Shown in pieces: positions 27,653 to 36,379 of a stretch of 64,000 bases of DNA (positions are counted from its first letter, which is position 1; the number at the start of each line of letters is the position of its first letter). A model generated the notes under the pieces. The model was not told the origin of the DNA and did no database searches. It was given only the letters and a program-made list of their open reading frames with translations. This DNA is from JAIBJN01 sp963825255. Lineage in GTDB: Bacteria; Actinomycetota; Thermoleophilia; Gaiellales; Gaiellaceae. The translations under genes and the position numbers were made by a program. The stretch covers positions 62,001-126,000 of the forward strand of contig CAWGSF010000003.1 in NCBI GenBank assembly GCA_963825255.1, written 5' to 3'.

Positions 27653-27684
27653 TTGAGCCGATTTTGAGCGGCCGGACGTAGCGT
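27653..27684 (+). promoter_or_regulatory. second SARP-type operator and -10
   Basis: TTGAGCC (27653-27659), GATT, TTGAGCG (27664-27670), 8 bp, TAGCGT (27679-27684). The first 15 bases are identical to the operator upstream of the preceding gene, and all spacings are the same. It begins four bases after the stop of that gene and serves the next secreted-protein gene. Confidence 0.6.
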
Positions 27685-27723
27685 CGCGGCGAGATGGGAG
27701 ACAGCAGCATGAGAGGAGGAGCC

Positions 27724-28653
27724 ATGCGCGCACGTCTGCTGCTCGCCGCGCTCGCGGCGGCAGTCATCGCGACCCCGGCCGCCTGGGCGCGACTCGCGGA
27801 GCAGGCGGTCATCGTCGGCCCCCGCAACCAGAACAACGTCGCGGCGGACTGGAACGGGACGGATGAGGTGATCGGCTGGGGACAGAGCCGTCCCGGGCAC
27901 CCAAAGGCCTACGACGCGTGGGTACGGGTCGGTACCGGGCCGCCGATCAAGCTGAACGTCGGCGCCCAGGGGTGGATGGGGGGCATCGACTACCCACTGG
28001 TCGCCTACCAGCGATTCCAGAATGGTCGCGGGGACATCTCTCTGTACGACCTCTCGAACGGAAGCCGTCCGGCCACGCCTGACGGTGTCAACACCGGAAA
28101 GTACGAATGGCACCCGTCGATCTCGGGCGACTGGCTGCTCTTCGGTCGCGCCGACAGGCGGTTTACGGCCATCGTCCTTCACAACATGGTCACCGGAGAG
28201 GAGCGAGTCCTCGACAGGGGCAACTGGCGCCGTCTGTACCTGCAGCCCGATCGCGTGAACGGCAACTGGGCGACGTACACGCGCTGCCAGCGCACCTGCA
28301 ACGTCATCCGGTACGACATCGGCGCGGCGACGAAGACGACGCTGCCACGGCGCGGGACCCGCTTTTCGCGCTTCCAGTACAGCTCGTCGGTCACGTCCGC
28401 CGGCATCGTCTACCTTGTCCGCTCGGGCATCGCGTGCGGCCGGAGCGTGAAGATCGTCCGCTTCTTCGGGCCGGGCGATCCGCCGACCGGCACCGTCCTC
28501 GCGAGCCTGGCGAGGGGCAAGGACACGTACGGCTTCTACAGCTACGCCCGCGAGAATGCCGACGGAAGCGTCGACCTCTTCTACGACCGGGCGCACTGCC
28601 GCACGGGCAAGACGGACATCTACAAGGTGACGGACCCCGCGCCGGGGCCGTGA
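27724..28653 (+). CDS. secreted beta-propeller-like protein
   Basis: 309 residues with a Sec signal peptide (MRARLLLAALAAAVIATPAAWA) and repeated short beta-blade patterns such as ISGDWLLFGR, VNGNWATYTR and TSAGIVYLVR, suggesting a six- or seven-bladed propeller of the TolB type. Four cysteines are visible in CQRTC, GIACG and AHCRTG. GAGGAG lies close before ATG 27724, chosen over the ATGs at 27694 and 27709. Expressed from its own SARP-type promoter; function unknown, likely extracellular. Confidence 0.75.
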   Translation: MRARLLLAALAAAVIATPAAWARLAEQAVIVGPRNQNNVAADWNGTDEVIGWGQSRPGHPKAYDAWVRVGTGPPIKLNVGAQGWMGGIDYPLVAYQRFQNGRGDISLYDLSNGSRPATPDGVNTGKYEWHPSISGDWLLFGRADRRFTAIVLHNMVTGEERVLDRGNWRRLYLQPDRVNGNWATYTRCQRTCNVIRYDIGAATKTTLPRRGTRFSRFQYSSSVTSAGIVYLVRSGIACGRSVKIVRFFGPGDPPTGTVLASLARGKDTYGFYSYARENADGSVDLFYDRAHCRTGKTDIYKVTDPAPGP

Positions 28654-28931
28654 TCGTCCGAGACGCGTGTCGCAGAGCCGGGCTCCGGTGCGCCTCCCAG
28701 GGGCCACCGGGGCCCGGCCGGCCGAGAAGCGGCGGGGTCAGGCTCCAGCGTCACCGACCAGGACCGAAGGGCGGACGACTGTCCACATGAAGGCTCGGGG
28801 CATGGAAAGGCTGTTCCCAGGCGAGCAACTTTCAACAAGTCCTTCGAGGACAAGAAACGTCCGGTGCGATCTTGGGCTACACATCGTCCGACTCGTAGAG
28901 CGAGTCCGGCCTCGCGGCTAGAATGGGAGCC

Positions 28932-29156
28932 GTGACCGCTCGAGAGGACATCGCGGTCGTCGCAGGTCAGCTGGCCGCCCTCACTCACAACGTGAAGGAG
29001 CTGGCCGATCAACTCAAGGAGCTTCGGGAGCGCGCTGAGGGCGATCGAGAGCGCATGGACACCCAGCAAGAGCGCATTGACCTCGCGGCACGCGAACTAA
29101 CCGATGTCAGTGAGCGTCTACAAGCAGCTGCGAACGCGCTCCGAGAGTCAATCTGA
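28932..29156 (+). CDS. small coiled-coil protein
   Basis: 74 residues forming one long amphipathic coiled coil (LAALTHNVKELADQLKELRE onward) with no other domain. TAGAAT at 28919-28924 is followed after seven bases by GTG 28932, a leaderless arrangement; ATG 28923 overlaps the -10 and is less likely. Composition is less GC-rich than the surroundings. Function unknown. Confidence 0.6.
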   Translation: MTAREDIAVVAGQLAALTHNVKELADQLKELRERAEGDRERMDTQQERIDLAARELTDVSERLQAAANALRESI

Positions 29157-29306
29157 TCACGGCGACCATCGACGTCGGCTCCGGGCGAGACGCGCCGCCC
29201 TCATTCTCCAGGTGTCCTCTGCGGGTCGCGGGCCTCCGGCAGTCATCCTGGCAGTTAACGCGTGACGATACCGGCGCTGGTCGGAGCCGAACAGAAAGGG
29301 TGGGGC

Positions 29307-29525
29307 GTGGCGAGAGTCGAGATCGGGGGGCGGCGACAAGGTCAGGACGTATGGGCGAGGTGGATAGATGGGCGCGTGCAAGGCGACCGAGAACTCCTCC
29401 GCGTCGCTGGTCTCGACCCAGGCACCCGCTTCGAGAATCCACACGCGTTTGCGGAGCTTGTCGAGGGATTCTTGGACGAGGGAACGGCCACCGTCGTGCT
29501 TGACGTCCCCCCGAAGCCGGCCTGA
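29307..29525 (+). CDS. hypothetical protein
   Basis: 72 residues, acidic, no motif recognised (DVWARWIDGRVQGDRELLRVAG, then TRFENPHAFAELVEGFLDEG). GTG 29307 follows AAAGGGTGGGG. A real gene is plausible from the balanced amino-acid make-up, but there is no family support. Confidence 0.4.
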   Translation: MARVEIGGRRQGQDVWARWIDGRVQGDRELLRVAGLDPGTRFENPHAFAELVEGFLDEGTATVVLDVPPKPA

Positions 29526-29944
29526 CACTGGGCCCTTCGCGCCGGAGGCAGGCGATCGGGCTCCGCGTTTGGCAGGCGCGACGGAACGCCGAGGTTAGAG
29601 CGCACCGGCAGGAATCAACAGCGGAGCCAGAGCCGCCTTCGGTCAAGTACGGGTCCACTAGGCCGCCTGCCGGTGTCTGCACCCGGTGGCCCCGGACAAG
29701 CCGCCTGGGCGGCGGCGCCCAATGTAAAGGGCCGAGGCGCGGGCCTCAATCAGCGCGGGCGGAACCGCACCCGCGCGCCGGCCTAGGGGTGAGGCGACGA
29801 CGAGGCGGCGAGCTCGCCTAGATGGCTTTCTCGGCCGGGTCTGAGCCGGACTCGAGCGCCTCGGTACTTGCCCGCAGCGCGAATCAGCGTCGGTTCGGAT
29901 GAGGAATGCGCAGCCACGCGGCATCGTGGAGATCGAGCCCCGTC
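29526..29944. other. 419-bp stretch without a recognised gene
   Basis: No convincing coding frame, tRNA or promoter was found. Short GC dyads occur but none with a T tract. It lies in the sparse accessory stretch between small hypothetical genes and DsrE. Confidence 0.4.
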
Positions 29945-30295
29945 GTGAACATTCTTTTCGTTCTCAACGATCCGCCGTACGGGACGGAGCGCTGCTACAA
30001 CGCGCTTCGTCTCGCGCGGACGCTCGCCAAGCGTGAGGATGTTTCAGTCCGCATCTTCCTCATGGCCGACGCGGTCGGTTGCGCGACGGTGGGGCAGGTC
30101 TTGCCCAACGGCTACTACAACCTGGAGCGCATGCTCAAGTCGGCGATTCAGCGCGGCGCCGGCGTGGGTCTCTGTAGCACATGCATGGACGCTCGCGGGA
30201 TCGGTGAGGGTCATCTGCTCGAGGGCGCGCATCGCTCGACGATCGATGAGCTGACTGACTGGACGGTGTGGGCCGACAAGGTCTTGACGTTTTGA
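29945..30295 (+). CDS. DsrE/TusD-family sulfur-relay-like protein
   Basis: 116 residues of the DsrE fold: NILFVLNDPPYGTERCYNAL, VRIFLMADAVGCATVGQ, NGYYNLERMLKSA and GLCSTCMDARG, ending TDWTVWADKVLTF. The paired cysteines in CSTC are in the position used for persulfide transfer in this superfamily. Partners and the sulfur acceptor are unknown. GTG start at 29945. A perfect hairpin follows 48 bases after the stop. Confidence 0.85.
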   Translation: MNILFVLNDPPYGTERCYNALRLARTLAKREDVSVRIFLMADAVGCATVGQVLPNGYYNLERMLKSAIQRGAGVGLCSTCMDARGIGEGHLLEGAHRSTIDELTDWTVWADKVLTF

Positions 30296-30343
30296 TCGGC
30301 GGCGCGGGCGAGAACGTCGGCGGTCGCATGAGCGGCGCCTAGC

Positions 30344-30379
30344 AGCGGCCTTCAGCGCAGCCCTCTCCTGAAGGCCGCT
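30344..30379. terminator. perfect 12-bp inverted repeat after the DsrE gene
   Basis: AGCGGCCTTCAG and CTGAAGGCCGCT pair perfectly around a 12-base loop, 48 bases downstream of the DsrE stop. No T tract. A terminator is likely. Confidence 0.55.
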
Positions 30380-30445
30380 AGTCGTCGCTCAGGGCGATGA
30401 CGTCATCGGGCACGGGCTTCGAACCAGACTTGCGACCAGCGGCGC

Positions 30446-30733
30446 TTGGGGCTGGGCTGGGTGCGTGAGGCCGCGGCGCCCTTCCTCGCACCGGCGCTTC
30501 GAGCGGCGGGGGTCGAGCACCGGCGCGTCTACGACTGCCGACACACGTTCGCGTCCTGGGCGATCGCGGGCGGCGACCAGCTCTTTTACCTGGCGAGGAT
30601 CATGGGAACGAGCGTGGCGCAGATCGACGCCACCTACGGCCACCTGCTACCCGACTCGGAGGACTACCTGCGCGGCCTGCTCGACGCCTATGACGACGTG
30701 TACGGACTGAGCGCGGACGAGGCGGGCCGCTGA
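30446..30733 (+). pseudogene. tyrosine recombinase (integrase) C-terminal remnant
   Basis: Only the last ~95 residues of a phage-type integrase remain: the second active-site Arg in VYDCRHTFASWAIAGG, then YLARIMGTSVAQIDATYGHLLPD with the nucleophilic Tyr. The catalytic N-terminal half is missing. It ends 29 bp from the 3' end of tRNA-Leu, the typical place for an integrase of an element inserted at a tRNA gene. I saw no second copy of the tRNA 3' end in the neighbourhood. Confidence 0.75.
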
Positions 30734-30762
30734 GGGCCACGAATCCCTGCTCAGGAGCCTGA

Positions 30763-30846
30763 TGCGGATGAGAGGACTTGAACCTCCACGGGCTTGCGCC
30801 CACACGGACCTGAACCGTGCGCGTCTACCAATTCCGCCACATCCGC
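30763..30846 (-). tRNA. tRNA-Leu (anticodon CAG)
   Basis: On the reverse strand GCGGATG pairs with CATCCGC as the acceptor stem. A D-arm with GGTAGACGC, anticodon loop TTCAGGT (CAG), a long variable arm typical of class II tRNAs and the T-arm GGTTCAAGTCC follow. 84 nt with discriminator A; CCA is not encoded. Confidence 0.95.
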
Positions 30847-30874
30847 GCGGACAGCAAGTGTAGCCCGTGACCTT

Positions 30875-31126
30875 CTAGCGACGAGGGCGGTCTTCGTGCT
30901 CCTCGATGACCGGCAGGTCGGCGAGGTCGCGCTCGACGCTCTTCACGAAGTCGTCGTCCTCGGGCCGGTCCTCGCCCTGGACGAGTGTGAGACGCTCCTT
31001 GCGCCGCCGTCGGGAGCGACGCGCCCAGGCCGGGCTCCCGACGCGCTCGCTCAGGCGAGGCCACTCCGCCCCGATGACGAGGAGGACCGTGGCGACCAGC
31101 AAGGCAATCGCGATCCAGCCCACCAA
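30875..31126 (-). CDS. small single-pass membrane protein
   Basis: 83 residues: an N-terminal membrane helix (VGWIAIALLVATVLLVIGAEW) followed by a very basic and then acidic cytoplasmic tail (RRSRRRRKERL, GEDRPEDDDF). TACAAT on the reverse strand lies six bases before TTG 31126 (nine before GTG 31123), suggesting a leaderless mRNA. Function unknown. Confidence 0.6.
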   Translation of the reverse strand: MVGWIAIALLVATVLLVIGAEWPRLSERVGSPAWARRSRRRRKERLTLVQGEDRPEDDDFVKSVERDLADLPVIEEHEDRPRR

Positions 31127-31183
31127 TCCCTCATTGTAGTCCCGGCTCTAAGGCCAGGGAGGGTCCCGTCCGATAGAGGAGCC

Positions 31184-31354
31184 ATGCCGTGGGACGTGCC
31201 GCTTCCCTTCGCGCTCATGACCTTCCTCGCCTGGGCGATCGTCGCGAGGGCGGTGCTCGTGTTCGTGCAGATTCTCCCGCCGACGTGCGGGACCTGCAAC
31301 AAGAAGCTCGAGCGCCGCTACCTCGGCGAGCCGGTGTGCCGCTGCGGCCACTAG
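31184..31354 (+). CDS. 56-residue membrane-anchored zinc-ribbon protein
   Basis: One membrane helix (FALMTFLAWAIVARAVLVFV) and a C-terminal knuckle PTCGTCNKKLERRYLGEPVCRCGH with CxxC and CxC, likely binding zinc. GAGGAG precedes ATG 31184. Function unknown. Confidence 0.65.
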   Translation: MPWDVPLPFALMTFLAWAIVARAVLVFVQILPPTCGTCNKKLERRYLGEPVCRCGH

Positions 31355-31399
31355 CCGCGCGTCTGTCGCATCGTCCTGCCTGAGTAAGATCGCGCCCAG

Positions 31400-32131
31400 A
31401 TGGCCGAGGCCTTCTTCTGGGGGCTGCTTGCCGCGTCCTCGCTGATGATCGGCGGACTGCTCGCCCTCGAGATTCGCATCCCCGAGCGGGCGCTCGGCCT
31501 CATCATGGCCTTCGGCGCCGGCGTTCTCATCAGCGCCGTCGCCTTCGAGCTCGTCGAGGAGGCGTTCGAGACCTCGAGCGGCGGCCTCGAGGTGGCGTCC
31601 GGCCTCCTTGCCGGCGCGCTCACCTTCTACGTCGGGGACGTCCTCATCGACCGGATGGGAGGGAGCGAGCGCAAACGCATGAGCGGCGGTCAGGGGTCGG
31701 GCTCGGCGCTGGCGATCGTGCTCGGGATCGTGCTCGACGGCATCCCGGAGTCGATCGTGCTCGGGCTCTCCATTCTCACCGGAGGAAGCGTCAGCATCGC
31801 GTTCCTCGCCGCCGTCTTCCTCTCGAACCTGCCCGAGGCGATCGCCGCCACGACAGGGCTCAGCGCCGGTGGGTGGGCGCGGGCGCGCATCCTCGGGCTC
31901 TGGGCTCTCGTCATGCTCGTGAGCGGGCTCGCCTCGCTGGCCGGCTACGCGCTCTTCGACACCGCCTCGCCTCGGGTGCTGTCGTTCGTCCTCGCGTTCG
32001 CCGGCGGCGCGGTGCTCACCATGCTGGCGGACACGATGATGCCCGAGGCCTACGAGCACGGCGGCAGGTTCGTCGGCGTCGTCACGACCATCGGCTTCGG
32101 GACGGCGTTCGCCCTCTCGGCCCTCGAGTGA
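31400..32131 (+). CDS. ZIP-family metal transporter
   Basis: 243 residues and about eight membrane segments. The transport motifs of helices IV and V are recognisable but altered: DGIPES where classical ZIPs have HNxPEG, and SNLPEA in the next helix; helix II has FELVEEAFE. Substrate therefore uncertain (zinc, iron or manganese). TAAGAT lies nine bases before the ATG with no ribosome-binding site, so probably leaderless. Stops ten bases from the convergent M20 gene. Confidence 0.82.
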   Translation: MAEAFFWGLLAASSLMIGGLLALEIRIPERALGLIMAFGAGVLISAVAFELVEEAFETSSGGLEVASGLLAGALTFYVGDVLIDRMGGSERKRMSGGQGSGSALAIVLGIVLDGIPESIVLGLSILTGGSVSIAFLAAVFLSNLPEAIAATTGLSAGGWARARILGLWALVMLVSGLASLAGYALFDTASPRVLSFVLAFAGGAVLTMLADTMMPEAYEHGGRFVGVVTTIGFGTAFALSALE

Positions 32132-32141
32132 CGGCGCCCCG

Positions 32142-33332
32142 CTAGCCGACCAGCGTGCGCACGGCCCGCGCGAGGACGCGGGCGCCCAGCTCGCAGTGCG
32201 CGGCGTCCGTGAACTCCTCGGGCGAATGGCTGATGCCCCGGTGGCTGGGGACGAACAGCATCCCCACCGGGACGTGGTGCGCCAGCACCATGCCGTCGTG
32301 GCCCGCGCCGCTCGGGAGCGAGAGCGTGGAAGCGCCCTCCTCGCGCGCCGCCGTCTCGAGCGCCTCGCGGAGGCCCTCGTCGAGCGCCACGGGGCGCTTG
32401 CGGTGGGTCTCGCGGAGCTCGAGGCCGAGCTCCTCGTCGGCGGCGATGCGCTCGAGGGTCTCCCGGACGAAGGGCGTGAGGCGATCGAACCCCTCCGCGG
32501 TCGGCGAGCGCACGTCGATGGTGATCTCGGCGGCGCCGGGGACGACGTTGAACCCTCCCGGCTCGACGGCGATCACGCCGACGTTGGCGGTCATGTCGTC
32601 GCGCGCGTTCGCCTCCTCCCGCAAGGCGAGCACGGCGCGCGCCGCGCCGGCGAGCGCGTCGCGGCGGAGCTCCATCGGCGTCGTCCCGGCGTGGTTCGCC
32701 TCGCCGACGAACCGCGCGCGGAATCCGAGCATGCCCGTGATCGCGGTCACGATCCCCACGTCCGCGCCGCTCCGCTCCAGCACGGGCCCCTGCTCGATGT
32801 GGAGCTCGAGGTAGGCGCCCACCCCGTCGACGCGGCGCGCCTCCGCGAGCCGCGCGAAGTCGAATCCCGCCGCCGCCATCGCATCGCCGACCCCGCGGGA
32901 GGCCCAGTCCTCCAGGTCGCAGTCGCCGCAGAAAGCGCGGCTTCCCAGCATCCCCGTCTGGAAGCGGGAGCCCTCCTCGTCGTTGAAGGAGACGACCCAG
33001 ACGGGACGGCTCGGCTCCACATTGTCGGCCTTCAGCCGGCGCACGACGTCGAGGGCCGCGAGCACGCCGAGCGCGCCGTCGTAGCGGCCGCCGGAGGGCA
33101 CCGTGTCGAGGTGGGAGCCGAGGAGGAGCGCCATGCCCTCGCCCGCGTGCCAGCGGCCGATGACGTTGCCGGCCGGGTCGAGCTCCACCTCCAGCCCGAG
33201 CTCGCCGAGCCGCTCCATCAGCCAGTCGTTCGCCGTGGCGAGCTCCGGCGTCCACGCGAAGCGGCTGACACCGCCGTGCTCGTCGGCCCCGATCCGCGCG
33301 GCGGCCTCGAGATCAGCCGTCAACGATCGCAC
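32142..33332 (-). CDS. M20-family Zn hydrolase (allantoate/N-carbamoyl-amino-acid amidohydrolase type)
   Basis: 396 residues. Metal ligands in order: His in GSHLDTVPSGGRYDGALGVL, Asp in the same block, Glu-Glu in FNDEEGSRF, His in LELHIEQGPVLE and the C-terminal His in GAGHDGM. The set matches the HyuC/AllC group, which hydrolyses carbamoyl or ureido groups. The dimerisation domain is present (ANHAGTTPM). No ureide pathway genes adjoin, so substrate is open. Overlaps dedA by 20 bases. Confidence 0.9.
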   Translation of the reverse strand: MRSLTADLEAAARIGADEHGGVSRFAWTPELATANDWLMERLGELGLEVELDPAGNVIGRWHAGEGMALLLGSHLDTVPSGGRYDGALGVLAALDVVRRLKADNVEPSRPVWVVSFNDEEGSRFQTGMLGSRAFCGDCDLEDWASRGVGDAMAAAGFDFARLAEARRVDGVGAYLELHIEQGPVLERSGADVGIVTAITGMLGFRARFVGEANHAGTTPMELRRDALAGAARAVLALREEANARDDMTANVGVIAVEPGGFNVVPGAAEITIDVRSPTAEGFDRLTPFVRETLERIAADEELGLELRETHRKRPVALDEGLREALETAAREEGASTLSLPSGAGHDGMVLAHHVPVGMLFVPSHRGISHSPEEFTDAAHCELGARVLARAVRTLVG

Positions 33333-33912
33333 GGCGCTTCCTGAGCCAGCGGTACCCCTCGATCGCGCCCGTGACGACGAGCGCGCCGACGAACGCGAGA
33401 AGGAATCCCTTGAGCGGCTGCTCCTCGAACGTGCTCCCCCCCACGTAGCCGAGCATGGCCGCGTACGTCGCCCAGACGAGCCCGGCGACGATGTCGAACA
33501 TGAGGAAGCGGTGCCACGGCATCTCGAGCATGCCGCACGAGAGCGTCACGGCAGTGCGCCCTCCGGGGATGAAGCGCCCGATGATGATCAGGTAGCCGCC
33601 GCGCTCCTCGACCTGCTTGTGCGCCCACTCGACCTGCTTGTGGCGCTCGCCCTTGAAGAACCGCTCGACCAGCCGGTGTCCGACCGTTCGGCCGATCCAG
33701 TACGAGACGTTGTCGCCGACGATCGCCCCGCAGGCGGCGAAGACGATCACGAGCACGAGCATGAGGTCGCCGCTCGACGCGAGCACGCCGGCGAGGATGA
33801 TCGACGTCTCGCTGGGGACGAGCGGGATGAGGACGTCGAGCGCCGAGACCGCGAACAGGAACACGTACGTCCACGGCGAGCCCGAGACGAGGTCGGTCAG
33901 GGACTCGAACAC
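33313..33912 (-). CDS. DedA-family membrane protein
   Basis: 199 residues, five to six membrane segments and the family landmarks IPLVPSETSIILAG, GDNVSYWIGRTVGHRL and IIGRFIPGGRTAVTLSCGMLEM, where the Glu and the paired Arg residues matter for function. DedA proteins flip phospholipids such as undecaprenyl phosphate. Start ATG 33912; overlaps the next gene, so co-transcribed. Confidence 0.93.
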   Translation of the reverse strand: MFESLTDLVSGSPWTYVFLFAVSALDVLIPLVPSETSIILAGVLASSGDLMLVLVIVFAACGAIVGDNVSYWIGRTVGHRLVERFFKGERHKQVEWAHKQVEERGGYLIIIGRFIPGGRTAVTLSCGMLEMPWHRFLMFDIVAGLVWATYAAMLGYVGGSTFEEQPLKGFLLAFVGALVVTGAIEGYRWLRKRRAIVDG

Positions 33913-33941
33913 CGTGACGACAGGCTAGTGCGCCCGGAGGA

Positions 33942-34319
33942 CTAGTGCGCGTGCTCGTCGGGGAGGCCGAAGCGACGCGCCGTCCCCTCCTCGGAGTCGA
34001 ACTGGACGAGAACGGCCTCCTCGTCGCCCACGACCCAGGCGTCGTGCCCGGGCACGATCGTGACCACCGAGGGGGCGACGTAGTCGAATGCGCACCCGTC
34101 CGCGTACTCGCCCGCGATGCGCCCGCGCGCGAGGAAGCCGATGTGCGCGTGCATGCAGAGCTCGGTCCTCACCGTCGGGCGCATGTGGGTGGACCAGCGG
34201 AAGCCCGGCGGGTAGACGGCACGCTTCACGCGCCCGTTCCCGACGCCGACGATGTCGACGACGACACCGCCCACCTCCTGGCGCTCGGCTCCCTCGATCG
34301 GCTCGGTGAGCGGATCCAC
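33942..34319 (-). CDS. cupin-domain protein
   Basis: 125 residues, a single small beta-barrel. The cupin motif is visible as RTELCMHAHIGFLARGRIAGEY with two His and a Gly-rich turn, then PGHDAWVVGDEEAVLVQFD. GTG 34319 is five bases after the GNAT stop, so the two are probably in one operon. Metal and substrate unknown. Confidence 0.75.
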   Translation of the reverse strand: MDPLTEPIEGAERQEVGGVVVDIVGVGNGRVKRAVYPPGFRWSTHMRPTVRTELCMHAHIGFLARGRIAGEYADGCAFDYVAPSVVTIVPGHDAWVVGDEEAVLVQFDSEEGTARRFGLPDEHAH

Positions 34320-34324
34320 GGGCG

Positions 34325-35255
34325 TTAGCTTAGATCGTCGAGCAGGAACTGGGTCCCGGTGGCGACGGGCCGGTAGCCGAGGCTCTCGTTCAGGGCCAGC
34401 ATGCCGAGGTTCGTGCCGTCGGTCGACGTGAGGATCGCGTCGTACCCGTTCTCCCGCGCCCACGCGATCGTGGCGAGCTTCGCCAGGCGCGCGAGCCCGC
34501 GCCGACGGAGGTCCGCTCTGGTCCCGGTCATCTCGTTCGCCGCGACGCGGTGGCCGGGGTCGACGTGCAGGAAGGCATAGGCGACCGGCTCGTCGCCGGC
34601 GAGGAGGACGAAGCTGCCCTCTCGCGTCAGCTGCGGGTGGGCGAACGTCTCCTCGACCCAGTCCTCGGGACGGAAGTCGTCGATCGCGTGCGTCGCGGGC
34701 ACGTCGGCCGTGGCCGCGGAGTCGAGCCCGTAGAGGGCGTCCGCCCGGTCGGCGACGGCCGCGAGCGGGACGAGCCTGAAGCCCTCCGCCTCCTTCGCCG
34801 CGCGGAGGCCCTCCAGGCCCGAGAGGTCGGCCCCGGCCAGGTCGAGCCGGAGCACGCGCTCGACGCGAACCGGGCGGAACCGTCTCGCCTGGAGAAACCG
34901 CGAGCCCGGAGTCTCCCTCCGACCAGGACTCCACCGACCGCGCTCCGGCCGCCGCGACGTGCCCGAGCCCTGCTGCGAAGAGCGCTCCCCCGAGCCCGCG
35001 CCGGCGGTGCTCCGGGGAGACGAACGCCCAGACCTCCGCCACGTCCTCGGCGCGCGTGAACCACTGGCGGCGGACGCGGGACCACCCCACGACCCGGTCA
35101 TCCGCGACCGCGACCCAGCACCGCGCGAGCGCCCGCTCGGGTTGGCTGGCGAGCCAGTGGCGCACGCCGTCGGCGGTGAGCGCGTGCGGGACGTCGTCCT
35201 CGTTCAGGAGCGCGGCGACCCCCTCGCCGTCCTCGGCCACGAACGGGCGGATCAC
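34325..35255 (-). CDS. tandem GNAT acetyltransferase (frameshifted)
   Basis: About 309 residues in two GNAT halves: the first with SPEHRRRGLGGALF, the second with TRADLRRRGLARLAKLA and the C-terminal LNESLGYRPVATGTQF; both have the pyrophosphate loop RRxGL of acetyl-CoA binding. The frame changes near 34905 at a GGG; dropping one G gives a continuous DSGSRFLQARRF. The stop of the FAD oxidoreductase overlaps its start by four bases. Acceptor unknown. Confidence 0.8.
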
Positions 35256-36379
35256 CCGATGCGCTCCGCGGCAAAGGGCCCCGGGTCGCCGGCCGCCAGG
35301 CGCCGCGCGAGCCCGGGGGCCGTGACCATCCCGATCGAGGAGAGGCCGCCGATCACGTCGAGGCCGGCGACGTCGCCCGCCGGCCCGACGACGGGGAGCC
35401 CGTCCGGCGTCAGCGCCCGCCGCCCCGACCAGGACGCCACGACCGGGACGCCCTCCAGATGGGGCGCGACGCGCACGGCCCGCCGGGCGAGGAGGCGAAC
35501 GGTGTCCGGCCCCTCGGGCTCCTCGCGGAGCGAGCGCGCGAGCGACGTGCCGATCAGGCAGTGCCCGGCCGGCCGGCCGCCGAGCAGGAGAGAGACGAAC
35601 GCGCCGTCGTCGGCGCGCCCCGCCGCGACGTCTCCGAGGGTCGGATCGCCGAAGGCCGGCCCCATCTCCTCCTGCTCAGGCCAGGCCGCCTGCTCGATCG
35701 CGTACGGAGGCGGGGGATCGACCCTCCCCGTCTCGAGGAGCCAGCCGCGCGTCGAGGAGACCGGCAGGTCGGCGCCCGCGCTCCGGAGCAGGAAGCGCAG
35801 CCGCGGCCCGGTCGCGACGACGACCCGGGCGCACCGAAGGACGCCTCCGTCGGTCACCACGCCCGCGACCCGCCCGCCCGCGACGAGGATTCGCTTCGCC
35901 TCGCAGGCGAGCACGAGGCGTACGCCCTCGCGCCGAGCGGCTTCCGCGGCGGCGGTCGTCGTGCTCATCGCGTCGAGCGTGTAGCCGCCGTCCACGAGGA
36001 ACCCGCCGGCGAGGTCGTCGGCGAGCCAGGGATCTCCGCGGAGGTCGACCTCCGTGCCGCCGACGGCCTCCGCGTAGGCGCGGGCGTGGTCGAGCTCGTC
36101 CACCTCGGCCGCGAGGAGCAGCATCGGCCAGGCGCGGAGGTCGAGCGGGACCGGGCCCTCCTCGTCGAGCGCCGCGTACCAGCCGATCGCCTCCTCGAGG
36201 AGCTCGTTGATCCACGGAGCCGGCTGGCGGAAGAGGAAGCCGCCGTTCCGCCCGGAGGCCCCGGCGCCGATGCCGCCGCGGTCGAGGAGGACGACGTCGG
36301 CCCCGGACTCCGCGAGAGCGCGCGCCACGGCGCAGCCGGCGATGCCGGCTCCGACGACGGCGACGTCCGCGGTGCCTAG
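35252..36379 (-). CDS. FAD-dependent oxidoreductase (DAO family)
   Basis: About 375 residues: the dinucleotide fold DVAVVGAGIAGCAVARALAE with FAD loop GASGRNGGFLF, the mid-domain ATG block VVVATGPRL and the C-terminal GGLSSIGMVTAPGLARRLA, as in glycine/D-amino-acid oxidases. The N-terminus is odd: no ATG, GTG or TTG lies at the expected place, and the next in-frame ATG (36517) is inside the upstream gene. I give the likely boundary at the stop of that gene; a lost base or unusual start is possible. Confidence 0.82.
   Translation of the reverse strand, partial: LGTADVAVVGAGIAGCAVARALAESGADVVLLDRGGIGAGASGRNGGFLFRQPAPWINELLEEAIGWYAALDEEGPVPLDLRAWPMLLLAAEVDELDHARAYAEAVGGTEVDLRGDPWLADDLAGGFLVDGGYTLDAMSTTTAAAEAARREGVRLVLACEAKRILVAGGRVAGVVTDGGVLRCARVVVATGPRLRFLLRSAGADLPVSSTRGWLLETGRVDPPPPYAIEQAAWPEQEEMGPAFGDPTLGDVAAGRADDGAFVSLLLGGRPAGHCLIGTSLARSLREEPEGPDTVRLLARRAVRVAPHLEGVPVVASWSGRRALTPDGLPVVGPAGDVAGLDVIGGLSSIGMVTAPGLARRLAAGDPGPFAAERIG

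Noticed and set aside
30733..30846. attL/attR direct repeat of the tRNA-Leu 3' end
   Set aside because: No second copy of the tRNA 3' sequence was found by eye in the nearby accessory stretch.
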